From Verrucomicrobia bacterium UBA3214 (GTDB taxonomy: Bacteria > Verrucomicrobiota > Kiritimatiellia > RFP12 > UBA1067), in assembly GCA_002363575.1 (NCBI GenBank), contig DEWI01000094.1, positions 1 to 8,078 on the forward strand: 8,078 nucleotides of DNA. The letters run 5' to 3'. The notes under the pieces are model-generated. The model worked only from the letters and a program-made list of their open reading frames with translations. It was not told the DNA's origin and did not search any database. Positions 1-5,438 of the stretch are shown in pieces. Numbering within the stretch: the stretch's first letter is position 1; each line of letters starts with the position of its first letter. The position numbers and the translations under genes were made by a program.

Positions 1-680
1 ACGTCGCGCCCTGAAGCGAGCGCGCGCACGCGCTTCCTTGCCGCGCGCTGATCGAGGTAGAAACCCGTCTTGTGGCCGTTGCGGACATCGACGAGATAGC
101 GAATCCCGCCCTCTGAAATCTCGATGAGTCCAGGCGGCTCTTCGCCGGCGAGAACCGCAAAGCCGCCTTTCTCCAGGCCTTCGCGCACCCGCGCATCGGC
201 ATCGGCGCGTTCCGCGACGCCGCGGCATCCCGGAACGGCGGAAGCGAGAGCCGCCGCGATCGTCGCCTTCCAAGCCTCGCCGAGCGCGCTGGTGAACTGG
301 CATACCACCCAGCCGGAATAGAAATCCGCGATGACGCCGGGGAGGCCGTCGTTCTCCGCATTCACGAGGCGCAGGGCCGCGCCTGGTTCTTCGAAGACGC
401 TTGGACGCAGCGCGCGGCGCAACTCGATTGCGCGCCGCACAAGGCCGGCGGCAAACGAATCGTCCGGAGCTTCGCCGTCGCCGAATTTCAGCATGCGCAC
501 GCGGATATTGCTCGCCGGCGAATACGCGCCGTAGCCGAGCATCTCGCCACCAGCCGAGACGATGCGCACGGTAGCGCCGGCGGCGGCATTCGCCGGCGCC
601 GACTCCACCGCCCCCGAAAACACCCAGGGGTGGCGGCGGGCGAGCGATTTTTCACGCCCTCTCCTCAATACTACAGTCAC
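1..680 (-). CDS. rlmI: Class I SAM-dependent rRNA methyltransferase, RlmI family (3' end beyond the window)
   Basis: Known members methylate a cytosine C5 of 23S rRNA (C1962 in E. coli) using S-adenosylmethionine, in the cytoplasm. The 226 visible codons hold the N-terminal PUA RNA-binding domain (about residues 2-75, with RRGREKSLARRHPWVFSGAV at 6-25 and LGYGAYSPASNIRVRML at 48-64). The start of the methyltransferase part follows: RLVNAENDGLPGVIADFY at 104-121 and the family signature NGHKTGFYLDQRAARKRV at 201-218. The SAM-binding Rossmann core and catalytic Cys would lie beyond the left edge and cannot be seen. No ATG lies between the upstream in-frame stop (near 764) and the conserved N-terminus, so I chose GTG at 680. 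It has a weak GAG-type ribosome site about 9 nt upstream. The TTG eight bases further in is a less likely start. The gene lies 102 nt downstream of iorA on the same strand. Family assignment is secure; the exact target base is inferred from homologues. Confidence 0.88.
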   Translation of the reverse strand, partial: MTVVLRRGREKSLARRHPWVFSGAVESAPANAAAGATVRIVSAGGEMLGYGAYSPASNIRVRMLKFGDGEAPDDSFAAGLVRRAIELRRALRPSVFEEPGAALRLVNAENDGLPGVIADFYSGWVVCQFTSALGEAWKATIAAALASAVPGCRGVAERADADARVREGLEKGGFAVLAGEEPPGLIEISEGGIRYLVDVRNGHKTGFYLDQRAARKRVRALASGRD

Positions 681-723
681 TTGTAAAATCTCGTCTCCAG
701 ATGTTACGGCCGGGATGAGGTCT

Positions 724-758
724 GCCGCGCGCAGCGGATTTTCGCTTCGCCGCGCGGC
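724..758 (-). terminator. GC-rich stem-loop between iorA and rlmI, possible terminator without a U-tract
   Basis: A perfect 8-bp inverted repeat (GCCGCGCG at 724-731 against CGCGCGGC at 751-758) encloses a second 4-bp stem (AGCG 733-736 with CGCT 743-746). Together they can form one long imperfect hairpin 25 nt after the iorA stop. No T-run follows on the minus strand, so it is not a classical intrinsic terminator. It could act as a Rho-dependent or pausing site, or protect the iorA transcript 3' end. The GC-rich context makes chance pairing possible. Confidence 0.4.
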
Positions 759-782
759 TCTTCAGGCCTGCGCGGCCGGCTT

Positions 783-2546
783 CTACCTCACCTTGCGGAT
801 GGCGTCGAACTTGCAAACCTGGCGGCACTGGATGCAGCCGGCGCACTGGCCGGGATCGATTTTCATCTGCCAGGCGCCGGGGCGAATCTCGGCGCCGCGC
901 GTCATCGCCGGGCAGCCGAGTTTGAAGCATGCTCCGCACGCCTTGCACTTCGCTTCATCGACTTCGCAAAGCCCTTCCTTCGTGAGCTTGGCGGCGATGC
1001 GGCACGGCGCGTAGGCGATTATCAGCGCGCCCTCGTCGCCATCCATTGCGTCGGCAAGGACGGTTTCGAGCTTGCCTAGATCGTCGGCGCTCACCTTGAC
1101 GACTTTCTTGTAGCCCATCGCGCGCGCTATATCGGCGATTTCCGTGACCGGCGCGTCGTCGCCGGCGAGCGTCTTGCCGGTTCCTGGGTTGTCCTGGTGG
1201 CCGGTCATCGCCGTTATGCGGTTGTCCAAAACGATCGTCGTGACAGGCGTTCCGTTGTAGAGCGCGCTCAATATGCCCGTCATCCCCGAATGGAAGAATG
1301 TGGAGTCGCCGAGCACAGCGCATATGCGCCCTTTCAAGCCCGCCTTCTTCATGCCGGCGGCGTTGCCGATCGACGCGCCCATGCAGATCGTGGAATCCAT
1401 CGCGTTGAGCGGAGGGAATGCGCCGAGCGTGTAGCAGCCGATATCGCCCGTCACCGTCGCGCCGAGTTTGGCGAGCGTGTAGAATACGCCGCGGTGTCCG
1501 CAGCCGGCGCAAAGCACCGGCGGGCGCGTGGGCAGCGGCGCGCCCGCGGCCGGCGTCTTCGCCGGCGGGACGTCGCCGACAAGCTCGTTGCGGAGATTCT
1601 GCAAGCGGTCGGCATTGAGTTCGAGCATGTTCAGCTCTGTCTTGTGCTCGACGACGCTTATTCCCATCGCGCGAATCTGCTCTTCGAGGAAAGGATCCAG
1701 CTCTTCCACTACAAGCACTTTGCCGGTTTTCCCGGCGAACGAACGGATCAAGCCCTTGGGAAGCGGATTCGTCCATCCGAGCTTCAAGACCGGGAAGCCG
1801 GGGAAAATCTCGCGCACGTACTGGAAAGCGACGGCGCTAGTGACGATACCGAACGGCCCCTCGCCTTCGTAGATGCGATTCATCGGCGATACATCCGCCG
1901 CCGCGGTCATCGCCGCCGTGCGCTCCTGCGCGGCAAGGCGCTGGCCGCGCGCGAACATCGGCACGGGGATGTGGCGCGAAATGTCTTTCTTGTAGGGAAT
2001 CGGCGCGCGCGCGGCCGGCGCGAAATCGCCAAGCTCGACAAGCGTGGAGGAATGGCTTGTGCGCGTCGTCAGGCGAATGATCGCGGGCACGCGGAACTTC
2101 TCGGAAATCTCGAAAGCCGCCAGCGTGAAATCATATGCCTCCTGGCTGTCGGAAGGCTCGAAAAGCGGGGCGCGCGCGAATTTCGCGAGATTCCTGTTGT
2201 CCTGCTCGTTCTGCGAAGAATGCATGCCGGGATCGTCTGCGGAGACGACGACCATGCCGCCCGTCGCGCCGACATACGTGAATGTCATCAGCGGGTCCAT
2301 CGCGACATTCAGGCCGACGTGCTTCATCGCCGTGAGAGAGCGCGCTCCCGCCATCGACGCGCCTATCGCCGTCTCCATCGCGACCTTCTCGTTGACGGCC
2401 CATTCGCACTTGACCGTGTCCTTGAACTTCGCGATGTTTTCCAGTATTTCCGTCGAAGGCGTGCCGGGATATGCGCTGGCGACCGCGCAACCTGCCTGCG
2501 CCGCCGCATGCGCGACCGCTTCATTCGCACTCAAAAGCTTTTTCAT
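783..2546 (-). CDS. iorA: Indolepyruvate:ferredoxin oxidoreductase, alpha subunit (IorA)
   Basis: The large, catalytic subunit of an oxygen-sensitive enzyme. It oxidatively decarboxylates aryl pyruvates (from tryptophan, phenylalanine and tyrosine transamination) to aryl-acetyl-CoA and passes electrons to ferredoxin. The protein is 587 residues. The N-terminal pyruvate-ferredoxin-oxidoreductase-type domain begins at MKKLLSANEAVAHAA and contains SAYPGTPSTEI (24-34). A transketolase-C-like middle follows. The TPP-binding domain opens with the family motif LCAGCGHRGVFYTL (345-358), then GDIGCYTLG (367-375) and the TPP/Mg motif from GDS (413-415) to DN (441-442). Two C-terminal [4Fe-4S] sites follow: C534/C537/C540/C545 and C568/C571/C574/C578. 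The length is normal for IorA. The ATG at 2546 is preferred to an upstream GTG at 2576 because it matches the family N-terminus and follows a GAGGAAAGGA ribosome site. The partner beta subunit gene iorB is not adjacent. The gene has its own promoter and is probably separate from the T3SS operon upstream. Confidence 0.95.
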   Translation of the reverse strand: MKKLLSANEAVAHAAAQAGCAVASAYPGTPSTEILENIAKFKDTVKCEWAVNEKVAMETAIGASMAGARSLTAMKHVGLNVAMDPLMTFTYVGATGGMVVVSADDPGMHSSQNEQDNRNLAKFARAPLFEPSDSQEAYDFTLAAFEISEKFRVPAIIRLTTRTSHSSTLVELGDFAPAARAPIPYKKDISRHIPVPMFARGQRLAAQERTAAMTAAADVSPMNRIYEGEGPFGIVTSAVAFQYVREIFPGFPVLKLGWTNPLPKGLIRSFAGKTGKVLVVEELDPFLEEQIRAMGISVVEHKTELNMLELNADRLQNLRNELVGDVPPAKTPAAGAPLPTRPPVLCAGCGHRGVFYTLAKLGATVTGDIGCYTLGAFPPLNAMDSTICMGASIGNAAGMKKAGLKGRICAVLGDSTFFHSGMTGILSALYNGTPVTTIVLDNRITAMTGHQDNPGTGKTLAGDDAPVTEIADIARAMGYKKVVKVSADDLGKLETVLADAMDGDEGALIIAYAPCRIAAKLTKEGLCEVDEAKCKACGACFKLGCPAMTRGAEIRPGAWQMKIDPGQCAGCIQCRQVCKFDAIRKVR

Positions 2547-2550
2547 CTGA

Positions 2551-2560
2551 TCCTTTCCTC
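2551..2560 (-). promoter_or_regulatory. Ribosome binding site deciding the iorA start
   Basis: On the minus strand GAGGAAAGGA ends 4 nt before the ATG at 2546, and its GAGG part sits 10 nt away. It lies inside the frame extension that would begin at the GTG at 2576, so it supports the shorter 587-residue IorA. Confidence 0.7.
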
Positions 2561-2578
2561 TTGATGCCGTGACCAAAT

Positions 2579-2587
2579 ATTATACCA
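2579..2587 (-). promoter_or_regulatory. Extended -10 promoter for iorA
   Basis: The minus strand reads TGGTATAAT, a perfect sigma-70 TATAAT hexamer with the TGn extension. It lies in a short AT-rich island within GC-rich DNA. The predicted start near 2572 gives a leader of about 25 nt before the iorA ATG. No good TTGACA lies 16-18 nt upstream (the candidate there reads about GCCAAT), which is usual for extended -10 promoters. Its position after sctT implies iorA is transcribed independently of the secretion operon. The spacing to the gene and the exact hexamer make it convincing, though it has not been shown experimentally. Confidence 0.72.
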
Positions 2588-2650
2588 TAACTTGCAGGCG
2601 AATTGGCGTGCGACATTCACAAGAAAACACTTGCCCTGCAGGCCAGCACT

Positions 2651-2692
2651 TCCCGGCGCACGCGGCCGCGGCGCCGGGAGGACGCCCGGCGC
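2651..2692 (-). terminator. Two mutually exclusive GC-rich hairpins after sctT, putative end of the T3SS transcript
   Basis: The 8-mer CCCGGCGC occurs at 2652-2659 and 2685-2692, with its complement GCGCCGGG between them at 2671-2678. The central arm can therefore pair with the right copy (8 bp, 6-nt loop) or with the left copy (9 bp with the flanking T/A at 2651 and 2679, 11-nt loop holding the palindrome CGCGGCCGCG). The right hairpin starts one base after the sctT stop codon and would form first during minus-strand transcription. Neither stem is followed by a T-run, so termination would need Rho or be partial. A role in 3' end protection is equally possible. Confidence 0.45.
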
Positions 2693-2693
2693 G

Positions 2694-3479
2694 TCACTCG
2701 CCGCCGGAAAGAAGCAGCCGGACGGGCGCGATTATATCGCTCTGGCGAGTGTACATCAGCATATCCATTATGAACGGCAGATAGACTACAAGCATCGCGA
2801 TTCCCAATGCCGATTTCACCGGCATGGAAAGGAAGAAGACATTGAGCTGCGGCGCCGTCCTGTTAACGAATCCCAGGCCGAGAGTCGCCAGGAACATCAC
2901 GATAATTGCCGGCGCCGAAATCACGACTGTCGCGCGCAGCATCGAATCCAGCGTGCCGAGAATCTCCTGCGGGGCGGTCGGCGAAAAGCGCACCCATCCG
3001 CCGAATACGGGCCATATCGAATAACTCTCGTAAAGCGCGCCGAGAAAAAGGAATATCGCGCCGCTCACGAAGAATACCGTCGAGACGATCTGAGTAAAGA
3101 ATATGCCCGTCGTCGAGACCTGCCCGCCGGAAAGCGGCGAAAACACTTCGCCCATCGTCGCGCCGCGCTGGTTGTCGATGAAATTGCCGACGTTCTCCGC
3201 AATCCAGAACGGCACTGCGGAGAAAAAGCCTATCAGGAAACCAAGCACAGCTTCCTTTATCGCCACGAGCGAGAACATCCACCAGCTTGGCTCGCCTGGC
3301 GGCATCTGCGCATGGATTGCCGGCACGGCGATCACCGCGAACGCCAGCGTCGCCGCGCGCCGCGCGACTCCGGGAATCATCGATTCGGCGAGAGCCGGGC
3401 AGATCGCGAACGCGCCGCCGATGCGCGCCATGGCCAGCACCGCCGCGAGAATCCACCTCTGGTATTCAAGATACGCCAT
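2694..3479 (-). CDS. sctT: T3SS export apparatus protein SctT (YscT/HrcT/SpaR family)
   Basis: SctT is the single-copy subunit that, with SctR and SctS, builds the inner-membrane export gate (5:4:1 in solved homologues). Its flagellar counterpart is FliR. The protein is 261 residues, the usual family length, with several hydrophobic segments (about 8-28, 42-56, 68-92, 123-150, 180-204 and 222-242). Diagnostic stretches are FIDNQRGATMGEVFSPLSGG (100-119), which marks the non-flagellar SctT family rather than FliR, and GFVNRTAPQLNVFFLSMPVK (203-222). The ATG at 3479 has no clear Shine-Dalgarno. The reading frame is closed by a stop only about 10 codons upstream, and the gene lies 42 nt after sctS, so translational coupling is likely. 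The gene that commonly follows, sctU, is absent; iorA comes next. Family call is very secure. Confidence 0.95.
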   Translation of the reverse strand: MAYLEYQRWILAAVLAMARIGGAFAICPALAESMIPGVARRAATLAFAVIAVPAIHAQMPPGEPSWWMFSLVAIKEAVLGFLIGFFSAVPFWIAENVGNFIDNQRGATMGEVFSPLSGGQVSTTGIFFTQIVSTVFFVSGAIFLFLGALYESYSIWPVFGGWVRFSPTAPQEILGTLDSMLRATVVISAPAIIVMFLATLGLGFVNRTAPQLNVFFLSMPVKSALGIAMLVVYLPFIMDMLMYTRQSDIIAPVRLLLSGGE

Positions 3480-3521
3480 CGTCTTCGCCAGCGCCGTGGC
3501 GCGGAATCATGCGCTCCGCGA

Positions 3522-3788
3522 CTACCTGAGAAGCGCGAAATTTGTGAATATGTCCTGCGTGTAGAGAAGCAGCGCGGAGCCGAGCCACGATGCGCACGCC
3601 AGGAGAGTGATCGAGATCGCGATCAGTTTGACGGCGAAGCCGAGCGTCTGTTCCTGTATCTGCGTAAGCGCCTGCAGGAGGGAGACGAGTATGCCGATCA
3701 CCGTGGCGACGATGATCGGGATGAGCGAAAGCCGCAGAATCAGCACGAGGCACGTCTGCGCATAGTCGAGCAATTGCGCCTGGCTCAT
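3522..3788 (-). CDS. sctS: T3SS export apparatus protein SctS (YscS/HrcS/SpaQ family)
   Basis: SctS is the small hairpin membrane protein of the export gate, present in four copies and counterpart of flagellar FliQ. It is 88 residues, typical for the family. Two transmembrane segments (about 13-37 and 50-75) flank the conserved cytoplasmic turn LVSLLQALTQIQEQTLGFAV (34-53). This matches the SctS/FliQ hallmark of a Q-x-x-T-Q-I-Q-E-Q-T-L turn. The start ATG at 3788 overlaps the sctR stop in an ATGA junction. It has an AGGGGG ribosome site 8 nt upstream (3797-3802), inside the end of sctR. A much longer open frame continues upstream of this ATG, but it is only the shadow of sctR. Its place between sctR and sctT confirms the call. 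Confidence 0.95.
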   Translation of the reverse strand: MSQAQLLDYAQTCLVLILRLSLIPIIVATVIGILVSLLQALTQIQEQTLGFAVKLIAISITLLACASWLGSALLLYTQDIFTNFALLR

Positions 3789-4516
3789 ATCGTGTACCCC
3801 CTGACGAGTCCTTGGATAAGTAGCGTCCAGCCATCGACCATGACGAAAAGAAGGAGCTTGAACGGCAGCGAGATCGTCACCGGAGAGACCATCATCATTC
3901 CCATAGCGAGCAGAATGTTGGAAATGATTATGTCGATCGCGATGAACGGGAGATATACGAGAAAGCCGATCTGGAAAGCCTTGGTGAGTTCCGAGACGCA
4001 AAAGGACGGCAGGAGAATGTAGAAACTGTCTGGATCGATTTGCGCGCGCTCTTCGCCTTCCTTCGCCCACAGCCGCTCGGCGGTGTGCACGAAGAACGCC
4101 TTTTCGCGATCGGTTGTGCGCTGGGAAAGGAATTCGCGGAACGGCTCGGCCGCACCCGCCAGAGTGGAAGCATGCGCGAATATCGCGGGCTTGTCCAGAA
4201 TCTCCCTGTCCAACTGCGCGGACGATTGCGGAGCGCCGCCGCCGGCCGGCTGCGGCGTGCCGCGAACGGCGGCCTCGTCGCGCTTGACGACATCCCATGC
4301 TTCCTGGGCGACCGGCGCCATGATGTAGAACGTGAGAATCATCGCGAGAGCGTTGATGACCATGTTCGGCGGAATCGACTGTATGCCGAGCGCGTTGCGT
4401 ATCAACGACATGACGACGACGATTTTCAGATAGCTCGTCGCAATCATCGCCACGAAAGGCAGCAACGACATTCCGACGAATACGACAATCAAAGAAAACG
4501 AGTCTGTCTGGAACAT
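3785..4516 (-). CDS. sctR: T3SS export apparatus protein SctR (YscR/HrcR/SpaP family)
   Basis: SctR is the five-copy pore subunit of the inner-membrane export gate, counterpart of FliP. Conserved blocks are TSYLKIVVVMSLIRNALGIQ (27-46), the family signature IPPNMVINALAMILT (48-62), LPSFCVSELTKAFQIGFLVY (169-188), and the C-terminal run through DIIISNILLAMGMMM (195-209) to MVDGW (226-230). There are four main hydrophobic segments, about 8-28, 52-72, 170-205 and 212-240. At 243 residues it is some 20-25 longer than typical SctR (about 215-220). The excess falls in the loop after the second segment (about 79-105), which is rich in Pro, Gly, Ala and Gln. The ATG at 4516 has a strong GGAGG 9 nt upstream (4526-4530). 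It shares a reading frame with sctQ, separated by the sctQ TAG and 54 nt, and overlaps sctS by 4 nt. Confidence 0.95.
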   Translation of the reverse strand: MFQTDSFSLIVVFVGMSLLPFVAMIATSYLKIVVVMSLIRNALGIQSIPPNMVINALAMILTFYIMAPVAQEAWDVVKRDEAAVRGTPQPAGGGAPQSSAQLDREILDKPAIFAHASTLAGAAEPFREFLSQRTTDREKAFFVHTAERLWAKEGEERAQIDPDSFYILLPSFCVSELTKAFQIGFLVYLPFIAIDIIISNILLAMGMMMVSPVTISLPFKLLLFVMVDGWTLLIQGLVRGYTI

Positions 4517-4570
4517 TGCAACCTGCCTCCGCGTATTTAGCGTTCCGTGGGTTTTGCGAGCGTCGCCGCG

Positions 4571-5434
4571 CTATTCTCCGATACGGTCGATCACCAGCGC
4601 GCGCTGTTCTCCGAGAGTTTCCAGTCTCCCGAGCGCGAGCGTATGCGCGCCCTGCGTCATTTTCAGCGGCGACGACGGCTCAGGGGCTTTCGCCGAAGCA
4701 TCGATTACTTCGCCAAGCGAGACGCTGCACGGCAGAGCGCCGCGCACGTGCACTAGAGAATCTTCCGCAAGCGGCGCGAGTTCGCCGCCATCCAGCGCGA
4801 CAACGCCTTCGACTATCAACCGCGGCGCCGTCTCGGCGAGTTCCGGCAGAAGAACGGCGTCGCCCGGCGCGAGCGCCGCGACATCCTCCGCGGGAAGAGC
4901 GAAAGCGCAATATTCGGCCTCCGCCGCAAGCATCGTCGCGCGCAATTGCCCGTTGGCCGCATCGATATAGCGCAACTGGCCAAGCGCCGTCAGCACGGTG
5001 GTGGAGCGCGAAAGCGTGAAGACCACGTCTTCGATTTGCAGTACGATGGAATTATCCGGAACCGGTTCATGCGACATGCCGTCGATCGAAAACTGCCTGC
5101 GCATCGTATTTTCCAGCATCTGGAAAAGCGCTCCGCACTCTTTCTCTGCAAGCGCCAGCAATATCGGCTCGGGAACGTCAGCGCGCGACGCCCATACGCG
5201 AGAAAGCTCAGGAAAACGCGGCGACGGCGCTATCCCCAGAATATGCCGCTCGCCTTCGAAGCGAATTGCAAGCACCAGCAGTTCCGCAGGAGAAGGACGG
5301 ATTTCGCCTGCTCGCATCACCGCCTGGACATCGCCAAAGCGGCATGGCATTGCCCATGCAGGCGACGCAACTATCTCATCGGCTTTCGCATTGCACCACT
5401 GCGGAAGAGCAGACAGAATTTCGGTCGTTTTCAT
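4571..5434 (-). CDS. sctQ: T3SS cytoplasmic ring / sorting platform protein SctQ (YscQ/HrcQ-like)
   Basis: SctQ forms pods under the secretion machine that receive substrates and link to the ATPase complex; it is related to flagellar FliM/FliN. The protein is 287 residues and divergent, so the call rests on weak sequence likeness plus its place between sctP and sctR. An N-terminal domain (about 1-165) is followed by an SpoA-like segment (about 172-232) with LPAEDVAALAPGDAVLLPE at 180-198 and LIVEGVVALDGGELAPL at 206-222. A short C-terminal segment ends in LALGRLETLGEQRALVIDRI (266-285), which resembles the last strands of an SpoA domain. The second SpoA domain seems shortened or degenerate. 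The ATG at 5434 is chosen over an upstream GTG-less extension inside sctP because AAGGAG lies 10 nt before it and sctP ends only 4 nt upstream. Coupling with sctP is likely. Confidence 0.82.
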   Translation of the reverse strand: MKTTEILSALPQWCNAKADEIVASPAWAMPCRFGDVQAVMRAGEIRPSPAELLVLAIRFEGERHILGIAPSPRFPELSRVWASRADVPEPILLALAEKECGALFQMLENTMRRQFSIDGMSHEPVPDNSIVLQIEDVVFTLSRSTTVLTALGQLRYIDAANGQLRATMLAAEAEYCAFALPAEDVAALAPGDAVLLPELAETAPRLIVEGVVALDGGELAPLAEDSLVHVRGALPCSVSLGEVIDASAKAPEPSSPLKMTQGAHTLALGRLETLGEQRALVIDRIGE

Positions 5435-5438
5435 TATT

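Noticed and set aside
1197..2564. A 455-residue plus-strand open frame opposite iorA.
   Set aside because: It is Arg/His/Ala-rich with no recognisable motif, as usual for antisense frames in GC-rich genes; iorA on the other strand has full catalytic and Fe-S motifs.
3522..4298. A 258-residue frame that would fuse a long N-terminal stretch to SctS.
   Set aside because: The first 170 residues are the shadow of sctR in another frame. The true SctS starts at the ATG at 3788, with a ribosome site and normal family length.
4517..4573. sctQ and sctR share a reading frame with only the TAG at 4571 between them, hinting at read-through fusion.
   Set aside because: sctR has a strong GGAGG and a conserved family start at 4516, and SctQ-SctR fusions are not expected because one is cytoplasmic and the other a membrane protein. 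The shared frame is probably chance.
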